64,000 nucleotides of DNA from Parnassius smintheus behrii (Eukaryota; Arthropoda; Insecta; Lepidoptera; Papilionidae), in NCBI GenBank assembly GCA_036936625.1, contig JAUPFT010000016.1:42734766-42798765 (forward strand), read 5' to 3'. The notes below the pieces were generated by a model, which was given only the letters and a program-made list of their open reading frames with translations, was not told the DNA's origin and made no database searches. Shown here piece after piece: positions 42,158 through 54,333 of this stretch (its first letter is position 1; each line of letters begins with the position of its first letter). The translations under genes and the position numbers were made by a program.

Positions 42158-44158
42158 TTTAATAATAATAATAATAAATAATGGCGTAGGGAATTGACGA
42201 CCCCATCGCCCGCTGACGTAACAGTTAAGTAACAAAACTGCTACGTCAATGCAGTCAGTCAGCACCTTGCGAGAGGTGTGAGCGCCGTGCCTCGGCAGAA
42301 TTCAGGGTGCAAAGGCCTGTTTGTGCTTCTGGCCGTCCACGATACGGTGCGGGGCCTGGGCGTCTCCCGTTAATGGACGCCCATATTATGGATGATGGAA
42401 AAAAAGATAGTGCGCAAAGGGCCGCTGCCTGGAGGTCGCCAGGGCGCGTCTGGAGCTGGCGCTGGACGCGACAGCATGCGGGCCGCAGCCGAGCACGGGG
42501 TGTTGCAAGACCACCTAGCAGCCCCCAGCATCCATCATCCCCACCAGAAGGCTTGGTGTCGGCTGGGTCTTCTCGGACTCAGCAAGCGGCACCCGCCGCT
42601 GGTGGAGCACGTCGCATGCGTTGGTCAAAATTAATGAATGAAAATGCACTGCGGGCGTATTTTAGGGCAAAAGGGGAAGAAACTGGATGTTTGGCGTATC
42701 GGGCTCGGATGCATCGCTTTTTTGCAGAGATGGAGCCATCTCTATCCGTCACTGAGCAAAACCTGGCAGACCGAGTTCGGTACATCCTGCGCTCCAACAT
42801 ATCTGGTGACGCCGAACTCGAACGACTACGACGTGAGGCTATTCCTTCATCGAATGGAAATGCTACGGCTGGGAATGCGGCGCCACTAGATGCGCAACAA
42901 ACTGCATATGGATGCTGCCGTCAACTTTCCATTTGTGGCTAATTCAGACGATGATGGAATAGTCTCCCACGAACTAGAGAAAATGAGGAGCATATAGGAA
43001 GAGTCGATGCTGGAAACGCGCAGCATGCCTCTCCTATTTGGAAGCCAGCCGGGACCTTTGCGAGACGGACTCAATTCTTTTTGGCGCCACACTGGCAGTA
43101 TGCCGTATTATTGGCGCCAAACTTCCCGTGGCTGGAAGTGGCGCATTTTGGCGTGGCCTATGGTCAGAGCCCGTAAACCAAAGCGAGGGCCCTTGGATGG
43201 AAGTTGTGGTGAGCCAGAGTGCAAGTGTTACGCCTATGGACCTCGTCACCATAATGCCTGAAGACGTGGCTGAGGCGGTCCGTAGGGCCCCGAACTGGAA
43301 AAGTCCGGGGCTCGACGGGCTGCATCATTACTGGCTGAAGGGGTTCGTAGTGTGTCACGCTGTGCTCGCCCGACAGTTTCTAGAGGCTCTCGATCAGAAG
43401 TCACTCCCGAGCCTCTTCACTACTGGGATCACTCATTTGGTTCCTAAATGGCTCTACCACGTTTTTAAACGAGGTAGAGCCATGCTGCAATTATATTAGT
43501 AGTATAGTTGTAGCACGAATGGGTCGGCTCGACCGGGGAAGAATACCAGCGTGAAATAGTAGCTTAATGCTGCTGTATTTCGTATGGTGAGTGTAGAAAA
43601 CCGGAGACCCTTTTTACTGGAAACGAGGCATTCCATCTTAGTCCTCACGGGTGACAACGCATCTGCATTTTGATTCGTAATCGAGGATAGATGTAGATGT
43701 CTATTGGCCACAGCAACCACTTACCACCAGGTGGACTGTGTGCTCGTTTGTCACCCTATCCTATAAAGAAAAAAAAAAGATCAGGATACCACAGACCCGA
43801 GCAAATATCGCCCCATCACGTGTCTACCCACCATATATAAGACACTGACATCCATTTTGAGCGCAAGAATCACTCGTCACCTGGAGCTAAATCAGGTGAT
43901 GTCACGCGCTCAAAATGGATGTCGGGGCGGTGGTCGTGGAACCAAGAAACTACTCCTCATTGACGCGGTCATTGGCAAAGTGGTGAAACGCAACCGTCGG
44001 AATTTCTCCGCCGCCTGGATAGACTACAGAAAGGCATTCTACTCGGTGCCCCATACATGGCTAAAGAGAGTCCTCCAGCTGTACAAAATTGACTGTACAG
44101 TTGGAGACTTTCTCGAGCAGTGTATGGGGCAATGGAGTACGACCTGCCAAGCCTCCCA
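42158..44158 (+). pseudogene. Dong/R4-like LINE in a TAA microsatellite, broken
   Basis: It begins directly after (TAA)n at about 42158-42180, the target described for Dong of silkworm. N-terminal-like peptides occur at 42640-42900 (LADRVRYILRSNISGDAELE). Then come WKSPGLDGLHHYWLKGFVV (RT start) up to 43448, a SINE, and PSKYRPITCLPTIYKTLTSI with SRAQNGCRGGGRGTK and WIDYRKAFYSVPHTWLKRV, where the consensus Asp of KAFD is Tyr. It stops at ...MGQWSTT, joined to a SINE, so the RT active site and C-terminus are missing. Frameshifts and a nested SINE make it inactive. Confidence 0.75.
43455..43785 (+). mobile_element. SINE family A, copy 13, inserted in the Dong-like RT
   Basis: It interrupts the LINE between codons for ...LVPK and DQDTTDPSKYRP. 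The head is preceded by TGGCTCTACCACG, the inverse of the SINE head, giving a small head-to-head palindrome. The tail ends CACCCTATCCTATAAAG plus poly-A. Confidence 0.82.
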
Positions 44159-44914
44159 CGTGGTAGAGTCACGCTGCAGCTATGTTACTGTTGTAGCATG
44201 AATGGGTCGGCTCAAGCGGGGCAGGACCACACTCTCACAGAATATGGGTGTTAAATAGCAGCTTAATGCTGCTGTGTTTCATATGGTGAGTGTAGAGAAC
44301 CGGAGACCTTTTCACTGGAATTGCGGCATTCTACCTTAGTCCTCAGGGCTGACAACGCATTTGCATTTTAATCCTTAATTGAGGATATATATGGATGTCT
44401 ATGGGCCACGGCATCCACTTACCATCAGTTGAACTGTGTGCTCGTTTGTCACCCAATGCTATAAAATGGTATTTTTTTAGACGAAGCAATTTTTGGGCAA
44501 GAACTTTTTTAGAAATAGAAATAATATTTTCTGCTGTTATGTTACAATTGATGAATTCTCTTTGAATGTTTATTTTTATATATAAGTAAGTTGTGGATTA
44601 AACAAGAAATAGTGGCCATGATCTAGATATATGTTTGTGTGTATGTGTACGCTAAATCAGGAGAATCTCGCATGGCAGGCTCTAATACGGTTTGCTGAGT
44701 CCATTTGCCCTTCAGCAATGCTTTACGCAACCAAGGTGACACCGTATTTTAGTCGACGGGAGTCCTCTTGGAATGAGGTGATAACTACCATGCTGTTTAT
44801 AAATGTTTTCATACTAATTCTATGAATATCGTATTATAAATTATGCTTTTAAAAAAGTCTTACTAGATTTCTTGTAGGTTCTTCCCAGAACAGAGAGTTT
44901 GCTTGAATGACTTT
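44146..44914. repeat. Long inverted repeat, right arm
   Basis: Inverse of 41365-42136 at more than 99% by eye. It starts in the last 16 bp of the Dong-like sequence, contains a plus-strand SINE A and ends GCTTGAATGACTTT. No target duplication is visible outside the arms. Confidence 0.85.
44159..44465 (+). mobile_element. SINE family A, copy 14
   Basis: From ACGTGGTAGAGTCACGCTGC to GCTCGTTTGTCACCCAATGC. It is the mirror of copy 12. Confidence 0.78.
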
Positions 44915-46085
44915 CAATAAATATGCTTGTAATCTTCATTGAATAAAAATGATTCTATCCTATACTACTCAATTGATTAAACATGACGAAACGTCAACCA
45001 CAGATATGGATAGATGACAACTGACAGAAGGAATCTCATATTTGCCACGTGAGATCCGTCGGAGGAGGGTTTGTAGAAAATGCAATTACTTCACACAGGG
45101 TGACGGTCCAAAAGGATAGAAAAACAAAGAAAATTGATAAAGACAACTATGAATGAGATATTCATTTTTAAGGCATTATAAAAAATCAAATGATAATTAA
45201 TGTAATCTACGATAATGACGACGGCTACTTAACTAGTTTTAGTGAAAGTGATTAAATTTAAATATTTAATCTAGTGTAGTATTTTGTCTATATAACTTTG
45301 TCTCTTCTCAATTAGCAATAAATATGAAGAAAGTGATTAATTTTATATTTTGAGTAATCTCTTTCTAAATTATTCTGGTAAATATGTTGATAAAACTATG
45401 AATGAGTACCAACTCTAAAGAATCGATATTGATTTTTATTTAGAACCAATAATTGTAGGTGCCGATTTTTCAGTTTGAGTGCTTAGTTCAAAGAATGCGA
45501 CAGCTATCTAAAAGTATTACTTATATTTGGTGGAGTATTAAATATAAAACTTTAAGCTAAGTTGTATTTTTAAGATTACATCATCATCTATTATAAAATG
45601 AAATTTTATAGTATTAAAAGTTTTATCAGGTAACCTTATACTCATACACAAAACGTAATGAGGTCTTTGATGTAAATGTTAGCTAACAGGCATCACTTAA
45701 ACACACTCACTCAACAAGCTGTTATAGCTGTTGGTAAGTGCAGTACGAAACCTCGATATATACGATAAGTAAGAAAAATTATACATTTTACTAAGGATAC
45801 GACCATATTATACGACAAAAATGTTGTTGACTGGCTTCCAGTGCTTTAGACAAAAATTTTCGGAACATCTTCATACTGATGCTAGTTTTAAAACTAATTC
45901 CACGCAGGAAGGATTGCAGAAACTTGCTGAATGAATCCTAGATAGAAATGTACAAAGGGAGTTTCCGTTGCTATTAAATGGAAGGTTTTAAAACTAGTGT
46001 TCAAGAAATCATTTCCTCAAACCACTTGTAATTTTTTCCACAGAAAATATTTGCATTAAAAACTATCAAAGACATTTAGCGATAC
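44915..46085. other. Unassigned AT-rich DNA
   Basis: No gene recognised. A stretch at 45815-45990 has fewer stops in some frames but no familiar peptide. Confidence 0.35.
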
Positions 46086-46262
46086 GCGCGATAGACCCTT
46101 TTTACTGAAAACGGGGCATTCCATCTTATTCCTCACGGGTGTCAACCTATCTGCATTTTGATTTGCAAGCGAGGATAGATGTAGATGTCTATGGGCCGCA
46201 GCAAGCACTTACCATTAGGTGGACTGTGTGCTAGTTTGTCACCCTATTCTATAAAAAAGATG
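46086..46262 (+). mobile_element. SINE family A, copy 15 (5' truncated)
   Basis: Starts within the body at GACCCTTTTTACTG and runs to GTTTGTCACCCTATTCTATAA. 5' truncation is typical of LINE-type reverse transcription. Confidence 0.78.
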
Positions 46263-47378
46263 GGACAAAGCATCAACATCGTAATCCATGCGTAACAAGG
46301 CGTTCAGTCTAGTGCGGCTTTAGCTAAAAAAAATTTTTGTTGAGGAAATATAATGAATGCGCTGAAATTGGTTTTAAATATTTTAATACTTATTTTTGCT
46401 ATTTAAAGTACGTTTGCTAGAGAACGTTATCGACATACGTGATCAAAGTTTTTATATGACAATGTCCCCAATGGCCGCTCGAGGTCTCTTTGCATGCTGC
46501 ACATATACAATAGAAATTATGTTACGTCCTAAACCTAATAACTTCTTATTAATTTTAACTAAAATATATACTAGTTGAAACAGCGCGGTTCAAATTCGGG
46601 GCTCAAATTGCTTTATAACCCTTTCGAAAATTAGAGGAGGTCTGTGCCTATCATTGGGACGTATGTATGTAGGTGTAACTTTATTTTGTTAACATACAAT
46701 CATACATACGTGTAATAGGTTTAATAATAACAATAATTTATTAAGAAATAAAGCCTTAAAATAACAAAATGTTATCGTAGATAAATTGTAACAAGATAGC
46801 TAGCATAAGGGACTTATAGATAAGTTGATCCACTGAATTTTATGCTAGGATAACCTGTGTTATGAAAGTCAGTGATTCGGCTCCTTAGAAGGAATTCTAT
46901 ATAACAGCATAGCGAGTTGATTTAATTGGTGAGTCTATTATGGCGAGCATTTGAAGAGCAGGAAGCTAAGGAAAAAGAAAATACAAATAGGTTTCGAAAT
47001 AAAAAAAGAATGAGTTGACACATTAAGTAGTTGCGTATTTAACATTACAATTATAAAAATATCATTTAGATATTGCATGCGTCAAAACTAAGGTTGACCT
47101 CTTATATTTATTATTTTATTTTTTACAGTTTAAAACGTAAAGTTATACGCCAGTATATATTCTAAGACGATGGCATAAAATACCTTTTTACAAAGTTGGA
47201 CGCAAATTCATTGGGATTAATGTATATAGATTAAGTTGGTAACGCAGACAGAGAGCTGGCCCTGCGAAGACGCGCATATTGAGATTCACACCTAACGCGT
47301 CTTGTCTTGCGCTTTATTTGTGGTAATGGCTTAACATTAGCTGAAATTACTAGGTGGTGGGCTTACCACCAAGGAGTC
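46263..47378. other. Mostly unassigned; family C SINE tail fragment at about 46635-46695
   Basis: AGAGGAGGTCTGTGCCTATC...GGGACGTATGTATG and GTGTAACTTTATTTT match the 3' part of SINE family C (plus orientation). The remaining sequence is AT-rich and unrecognised. Confidence 0.4.
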
Positions 47379-48441
47379 TGTAGATGCTCGTGTGTGACGA
47401 TGTTAATAAATAGAGCGGGTTTGCTGGCGGGATGTTAACTGGAGAGCATACAGTAGCAGTTAGATGAGCAATAAATAACACTTCTTGAGAGTTTCTTTTT
47501 ATTTTATTTTCTTGATTCCTTATTATTACATTGCCGAATTTGGAATGTTTTACCACAAAAAACGCCCCTTTTTTATAGGCAGCTGTGACCAATCAGAATT
47601 GAGAAACTTTGCACGCGGCACTAACGAATTTGCACATGACCCATCGACCAATCAGAGCACAGAACAACCTTTTCTAAAATTTACAATTTTCTTTAATAAG
47701 TGTGGTAAAACATACCTTACAACATTTTTATTTATTCCTGACAATAGATATGACTTATCTCTATTATTACGAACATAAAACATTCATAAAACCTTTAATT
47801 TATACTTATAAAAAATAAAAATTGTTTCGCGGTCGCCTCACGGTTTAGTTCCGGAGTAGCTAAGCGTTTTTTCGCTCAACATACAAGTAGCGCCGCCAGG
47901 CGGCAGGAATGCACAACGCTTATCATGATAACATTATGCTTAAAACTTTTCACAGAACATATTTAAATTTTTTATTAAATTAAAATCTATTTCTATAATA
48001 AGTAATTAGATTACATTAGAGATTATTTGACATATTATTGTATTAAATTACTATAAGAGAGAGAGAATTAAACAAATCATTAAATTTACACTTAAATGTT
48101 AATGTCTCCAATGCAACTCTTCAAAATCGTAATAAGAGAAGGTTCTAATAAGTAACTAGTCTCATATCTTATTTTAAACATTCTAATTAAACCTAAATAA
48201 GCGATTAGATTTATATTTTCTTTATATAGTTTTTAAAACAAGAATTTGAAGCTAATATAAGTTATTATTTCACTCTCTTGGTATTAATGCTATTAGTTTT
48301 CATACTTAGTTTAAATCACAGATAAGAAACAATTAAGATTAAATGTTTAAGTTCACTTTTTACCTCTAACACTTAGTTTTATATCCCGAATGAGAAACAA
48401 TTAAGATTAAATGTTTTTAGATTCACTTGTTGTCGCTAACA
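47379..48441 (-). repeat. BEL-2 3' LTR
   Basis: 1,063 bp, TGTAGATGCTCG...GTCGCTAACA (plus view). It is the only intact LTR of this element and was used to recognise the split right-hand LTR. Confidence 0.87.
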
Positions 48442-49544
48442 TTCTCCCCCACGGTGCGTAGCACTGCATCTTCTGGGGGCGACGACTCCGCTGGCACCAG
48501 CACGATGACACGTCGAGTTGGACGGCGAAGTATTCCACCTGATGTCCGCACGTCCAGCACTCTGGTTCTTCCGTCTGGTCTGGGATAGGTTTTGATGACT
48601 TCTCCGTGAGGCCATGAGTTTCGTGGTAACGTAGAGTCCACTATTAATACAATGTCTCCTTCTTTTGGGTCTCTGGTTTCTCCCTTCTCGAGTTTCCTGG
48701 GCATCAGGAGCGGTAAACATTCTTTAATCCATCTTTTCCAGAAGTGATCCGCGAGTCTTTGAGTGGTTCTCCAGTTTGCTTTTCCGATGAGCTCCGTATC
48801 ACTGAACTCTCCCGGCGCCATCGCTCCGCATGATCTTCCCAGTAGAAAATGATTCGGTGCTAGGCTCTCCTCGTCTTCTGGGTCCATGCTGAGCAGGTTG
48901 AGAGGTCTCGAATTGACGATATGTTCAACCTCGGTCATTAGCGTATGGAGTACCTCCTCGGGCGGGCTCTTTTCGTTGAGAACCACTGCTAGCGCCGTCT
49001 TGACTGTTCGTACGAGTCTCTCCCAGGCGCCTCCCATGTTCGGCGCACCCGGGGGGATGAACTTCCACTTGGTGCCTTTTTCTTGCGCGGCTTCTTCTAA
49101 TTCCCTTTTTGCCCCTACGAAGTTGGTACCGTTGTCGCTGAATATAGTTTTCGGGGTTCCTCTTCTGGCTGCCATTCGTCGAAGTGCCATGATCATTGAG
49201 CTAGTGCTGAGAGAAGGTACTAGCTCTAGACGTACTGCTCTGGTAGTGAGGCAAGTGAATAAGGCTCCCCAGCGCTTCTCAGTTCTTTTTCCGACGGTGA
49301 CTTGCATCGGCCCGAAGTAGTCTACTGCTATGCAGGAGAACGGGAACTGATGATGCTGTAGTCTCTCGCTCGGTAGATCTCCCGTCGGGGGTATCTCTGG
49401 TGAACTCTTCTTTGTCTTGCACCATTGACAGATGTGTGCGACCGCTTTTAAAGTTGCTCTTAAACCCAAGATCCAGAATTTTTGACGAATTTCGTTCATT
49501 ACTGTGGCAGTGTTTCCGTGAAGGAATTTCTTGTGATAATATTA
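48423..49544 (-). pseudogene. BEL-2 integrase
   Basis: The open frame 49499-48423 carries the catalytic triad contexts AVDYFGPM, FSDNGTNF and GGAWERLV. The BEL C-terminal domain follows (PKEGDIVLIVDSTLPRNSWP, then RTRVLDVRTSGGILRRP). A single in-frame TAA at 49544-49542 (after ...TRLII) separates it from the upstream frame, with the zinc-finger region right after it. Confidence 0.9.
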
Positions 49545-51240
49545 TATTATTAAACGGGTTATTTTTTGTTTCCCGTCGAATACGATAGGATTCATCCTTC
49601 TTTCGTTACGGTCGTGAAATTTCATTGTCCTGCTCCTTAATTTGATGATTCCATCGTCGCTAATGTGAACGTCGATTTTCTTAAGTTGACTTGAGTTCTC
49701 TAGAGGTTTTTCTGTCTTCAGTCTTCTTATGTCTGACGCAAAACTGTCGCTCTGGCTTATTTTCATTAATAATTCTTCGGCCTTCTTTAAGTGCTCTTCT
49801 TCTAGGGGTAGGTATAGGCGCTTATTTTCTTTTTTGTTGGTCGACGGGTTTGAGGCTTGTGCTTCTTTTTTCTTGGTTTTTTGTTGTGGTTTCCAAGGCT
49901 CATCTTTCTGGCGCGTGGCAGTGGTGGTCGCGTTACGGGTCTTCTTTAGTAGGTAGTGTGTAAAGGCAACCACTCTAGCTGTAGTGCGCAGTAGTCGCTT
50001 CCAGCTCGAGAACCTTTCTGGGTTTAAAAGGGTGTCTTCTGCTGCCATCGTTGCCAACACCTTTTGTTTGTTCTTCTCTTCTGGCATAGTACTTTCTGGT
50101 TTGAAGTCGTGAAATGGCCATTCTTCTTCTGGTTGACGGAGAAATGACGGGTCTTTGAACCATCTGGCATTATGGTCGAATTCGATTGGGGTTCCCCTTG
50201 TGGCGTCGTTCGCTGGATTCTCCTTAGTTGGTACCCATCTCCAGTCTTCTGGTTTGGACTTCTCTTCGATCTCGGCGAGTCGGTTGGCCACGAAAGTTTT
50301 GAATTTTCTCGGTTCTGACTTTATCCACTGCAGTACTGTGCTGGAGTCGGTCCAGTAAATCTTTCGATATTTCGAGCTCTGACTCTTCTTCAATTGTAGC
50401 GGCTAGCCTGCTTCCGAGTAAAGCTGCTTGTAGCTCTAGCCTCGGAATCGATACTGGTTTTGTCGGCGTTACTCTTGCTTTGCCGGCGATCATGGAGACA
50501 TGGACTTTTCCTCCGGGCTCGACTATTCTCCAGTAGATTACTGCTGCATAGGCCTCTTCGCTCGCGTCGGTGAATGTATGTAACTGTCCTTTTCTGCCTT
50601 TGGGCGAGACGTATCTTGGGATCTTCAGCCTTGTTAATGTTGATACTTCCTCTAAGTATTTCATCCAGGCTTCCTTTTGTTGTTCGTTAATTGGTTCATC
50701 CCAATCTATTTTCTTTCGCCAGATGTCTTGGATTAGTTTCTTTCCTTGTATTAGTACCGGCGTTGCAAAACCCATTGGATCGAAGGTGGACATTACTGCG
50801 CTTGTGACTTCTCTCTTCGTTGGAGTTCTTCTGCCATCTTGCAGGTCCTCCAGCGTGTTGCGTAACCCGACGTTGAAGGCTAATGCATCTTCTTTTACCA
50901 GCCATCTCAGTCCCAGAGTCTTCTCTTCTTTGGTCAGTTGTAAGGAGTTTTCTTTATTGGTGTCTTCTACTTCTGATTTTACCCCTGAATTGTTACTGGC
51001 CCAACCCTTCAGATGAAAGTATGCTCTCGCGTGGATGTCTTTCACTTCTTTGGATATCTTCTTTGCTTCGGTTGTAGACGCGAAGCTCTGCAAATAGTCG
51101 TCCATGTAATGGTTTCTCTTAATTGCTTTCACTGCTTCGGGATGAATGTTGTTAAATTCTTCTGCGTTCTTATTCATTATGTATATCGCTGTTGCTGGTG
51201 ATGACGCTGCTCCGAAGATGATTTAAGACATTCTATACTC
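49545..51240 (-). pseudogene. BEL-2 reverse transcriptase C-terminal part and RNase H
   Basis: Frames 51177-50224 and 50393-49542. RT active site YMDDYLQSF, RNase H TFTDASEEAYAA (Asp retained), PRLELQAALLGSRLA, then WTDSSTVLQWI after a frameshift near 50390. An in-frame stop near 51228 lies at the conserved MS.IFGAASSP position. Confidence 0.88.
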
Positions 51241-52015
51241 TTCAGGCTTGCCGGTTCTTCGGCTTCCGCGCCACAGGAACCTGAGACTGTCTCGGTCGTC
51301 CTCTCTAACTTCGACTCGGAGGAACATGTCTTGTATATCGGCCATGACGGCTACCGGTCCCTCTGAAGCGCAACAGTACTCCAAATAGCGATTGTAACAG
51401 GTCGGGGCCCGAGAGCAAAGCGTCGTTGAGGCTCTTTCCTTCATACATGGCAGCTGCGTCGAACACTATTCTCAACTTCTTCTTTACTGGATGCACAACA
51501 GCGAAGTGGGGTAAGTAGAACGTTCTTCCTTTGTTGGAGGTTTCTGGAGCTATCTCTGCGTATCCTTTTTCGATGAAACTTAGGATCTGTTCCTCGTAGT
51601 GATTTCTTGCTTCTTGGTCTTGATCTAGTTTCTTTTCGATGCTAACCAGGCGTAGGACTGCCTGATTGTAATTGTTGGGTAGGGTTTCATCTTCTTTTTT
51701 CCACAGGAGTCCCGTTTCATATTGACCGCTTGGTAGTTTCTTCGTAGTTTTCTCAAGGGTTTTTAATGCTCTTCTGTCGCTGTCGTTGGATGGCGATCGA
51801 TTCTGGATCCCGAGAGACTCTAGTTGAAAGTGTTCTCGGACGATATCTTCTATGTCTTCTTCACCAGTGGTCGCTCTGCCATAATGAGTGAAGTGTACTG
51901 TGGCAGTTGCTCCTGTTTCACATCCGTGTAACACACCCACCCTAAGTTCGTGAGGGAGGCTACAGGATCTGATGGTTTGCCCTTCTTCAGTTTTCTTGTT
52001 ACTATCAGTCCCCAA
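51241..52015 (-). pseudogene. BEL-2 protease-RT linker and RT N-terminal part
   Basis: Contains NYNQAVLRLVSIEKKL (the Gln aligned with the BEL-1 amber), YLPHFAVVHP, IVFDAAAMYEGKSLNDALLS and VAVMADIQDMFLRVEVRE after a frameshift near 51365. Confidence 0.87.
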
Positions 52016-52638
52016 TTGTCTTGGCCTATCAGTAGCTTGGGTCTCTCGGTGACGTAGAGGAGTTGATTTTCAATTGCTTTCAGGTGCTCGCAGTTTCTCA
52101 CGGTGTCCTTTTTTATGCATTGTTCAGACAGCTTCAGGTCGTCGATGGTTCTCGCTACGATAGTTCTCTTTTCTTTTCTATGAGCCCCTTTTATTTTGAA
52201 CTCGATCTTCTGCGAACTATCTTTTCTTAACACTTTCCCGCCGACGGTTTCGATCGTGAGTTTTTCTTTCTTTCCTTCGACTCCGATTTTCTCAGCAATT
52301 GATGCGTCTAAGAGCGTCACCGTTGACCCTTCGTCTAGTAGTGCTAATACGTGAACTTGTCCTTTTGGGCCATAGAGGTTCACGGGGATCATCTTTAGGT
52401 AGGCCTTTTCTTCTCCTTTGGCGTTATGAATTGAGGCGACCTTTTCTTCTGAGGTGCTACTGATGTCTTTTGCTTCTTTTTCTATCGGTGCCGGTGGTTT
52501 GTCAGAATGTAAGATGGTATGATGCCATCTTTTACACAGCTTGCAAAATGGTGCTTTACAGTTGATCCTTGAGTGCCTGAATCGAAGACACTTGAAGCAT
52601 ATCTTTGCCTTCTTGGCCATACCCCATTTTCCATTCAC
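51850..52638 (-). pseudogene. BEL-2 Gag zinc knuckles and aspartic protease
   Basis: CFKCLRFRHSRINCKAPFC knuckle, then LALLDEGSTVTLLDASIAEK (protease active-site motif) and the LIGQDNWGLIVTRKL linker. It overlaps the RT-side frame by a frameshift near 51900-52000. Confidence 0.87.
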
Positions 52639-52705
52639 GTTGGCTTCTTTGAACTTCTTTCATTCTAGTGCGAAGTGTTCTTCCTCACAGAACGGACACA
52701 ACTTC

Positions 52706-54003
52706 TTATATTTTTTTTGACGCTTCTTGTACCAAGTGAACGGGTTTTCTTATTCCTCTTCTTTGTTCTGAGAACGCTTCAGGTGGAGCGAAGTCTCCGC
52801 ACATGTCGGCTTCTGTTTCTAGGAATGCTTCTACAAGTAATAGCTCCTGAATTTCTTCATCTCTTCTGCTTCTGTGGTAGGCGAACCAACGGAACTTCAT
52901 TGACGTCGGCATCTTGTCTACTATAACTCTCAGCGTTTCGGGTGAACTGAGATACTGCGGTTTCTTCAGGGCTTTGATTGTCTCAACCGCGTTCTTTACT
53001 TTGCTCGCAAATATGCATATGTCGCTCGGGTTCTCGCCGACTCTTGGGAGGTTCTTCATTTTTTCTAATTCTGCTAATGCTAGTGCTCCAGGTCTTCCGA
53101 ATCTTGCTTCCAGTCCCTTGATTACTTCGTGTGGGTCTTCGGCGGTGAACAGCATCTTTAGACGGCTTCTCTAGCTTTTTCTTGGATTGCTATTCTAAGG
53201 GGCGCTAGGTTCTGATTGTTACTGAAAGAAGCGGCCGTATCCTCGTATGATCTTTTGAAGGCTAACCATTCTTCACAGGCCCCGTTGAAGCGAGGGAGTT
53301 CGAGGTGCTTCGGTGAAACGGTGTCACGTGATTTTTCCGATAGCTTTAGTATGACTGAAGCTAGTTCCTGGATGTCATTTTTCTTTTCTTCTGCCTCTAT
53401 TGGTTTGTGGTTTTTATTAGGCATGTCTCCGGTCTGGGTGAACCAGCGTTCGACTTCTCGAGTTCGTTCAAACAGTTCTTCTCCGGCACCATCTTCTTCT
53501 TCTGACTCCGCGGTGAGAAGTTCTAATTCCGCTTGAGCAACTTTCCCTTCATGCCATTGTCATTTTTGCTTGCGCTTCTGCTCTCTTCCTATGCGACGAG
53601 CGAACGGAAAGCGTGTCTGGATCGCGGGTCGTCTTCTTAGGGTGAGGCTGCTGCAGAATCTTCATTGCGACACTTCTTTCTTGAATCTGCGGCGTTGGAT
53701 GACTCTCTTCTTGGTGAGGAACTGATGCTTCGATGGTGCGGGTCGGGGGGTGGTATGGGTTACGTCCCCCGATGTTTATTCTTTTCCGGCAATGTTCTTA
53801 TTAAGAAGTACGGGTTGTCTGTGTACGCTGCTGGGTGATGCTCTTGTAAGCGTCGATCGATCTGAAGTTGACGCGTTAGTACCGTCGTGTTTGTATAATC
53901 ACTCTGCGTGTTCATGCTGCAATCCGTCGTACTTGTACCCGTAGTAGCGTTACTTTCACTCGTAGCCTTCGACTGCACTGTTTTTGATCTTGTATTTGAA
54001 GGC
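52706..54003 (-). pseudogene. BEL-2 gag
   Basis: Likely start MPSNTRSKTVQSKATSESN at 54003. Frames 53424-53158 (LELPRFNGACEEWLAFKRSY) and 53155-52706 (VIKGLEARFGRPGALALAEL, then PQYLSSPETLRVIVDKMP) carry the BEL gag core. Several frameshifts break it. Confidence 0.83.
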
Positions 54004-54020
54004 ATCTTCCTAGTTTTCCT

Positions 54021-54049
54021 TAAACCCGATCCGGCTTCTCGAAGGACCA
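54021..54049 (-). promoter_or_regulatory. BEL-2 primer binding site (tRNA-Tyr-like)
   Basis: The plus strand has ATCCGGC, a 3-base insertion, then TCGAAGGACCA directly before the LTR. Eleven bases match the tRNA-Tyr end exactly, as in BEL-1. Confidence 0.7.
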
Positions 54050-54050
54050 A

Positions 54051-54169
54051 TGTAGATGCTCGTGTGTGACGATGTTAATAAATAGAGCGGGTTTGCTGGC
54101 GGGATGTTAACTGGAGAGCATACAGTAGCAGTTAGATGAGCAATAAATAACACTTCTTGAGAGTTTCTT
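54051..54169 (-). repeat. BEL-2 5' LTR, piece 1
   Basis: Identical to the outer 119 bp of the 3' LTR. It stops at GAGAGTTTCTT, where foreign sequence starts. Confidence 0.85.
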
Positions 54170-54202
54170 CTTAACAAAGCTTCTTCTGGAAATAGTCAAA
54201 AG
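54170..54202 (+). pseudogene. Partial upstream exon of gene fragment
   Basis: In the frame that joins the next exon it reads LNKASSGNSQK and ends AAG before a splice donor GTAACT at 54203. The 131-bp intron ends ...TTTTCAG at 54333. The LTR abuts the left side, so the exon is cut. Confidence 0.5.
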
Positions 54203-54333
54203 GTAACTAATTAATTTACATAACATTATTTCAATTTTTCTAAATAATGTAATTAAAATCTAAGTATCCTAACTTAGGATTGTTTTTAATGTACTTAATA
54301 AGCAACTTATACAATGATGTACTTAATTTTCAG

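Larger units (their letters stand above)
47379..54169 (-). mobile_element. Older BEL/Pao LTR retrotransposon (BEL-2), degraded
   Basis: 3' LTR at 47379-48441, purine tract beside it, internal region 48442-54050, tRNA-Tyr-like primer site about 54021-54049, and a 5' LTR beginning at 54051. The 5' LTR continues in pieces at 55211-55586 and 60905-61182. The LTR copies differ by several percent with indels. The coding frame has several stops and frameshifts, so this insertion is much older than BEL-1. The far LTR end, and so the target duplication, is lost. Confidence 0.88.

Noticed and set aside
41365..44914. A DNA transposon with long terminal inverted repeats
   Set aside because: The arms contain part of the LINE and a SINE, there is no target duplication outside, and no transposase inside. 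Inverted duplication fits better.
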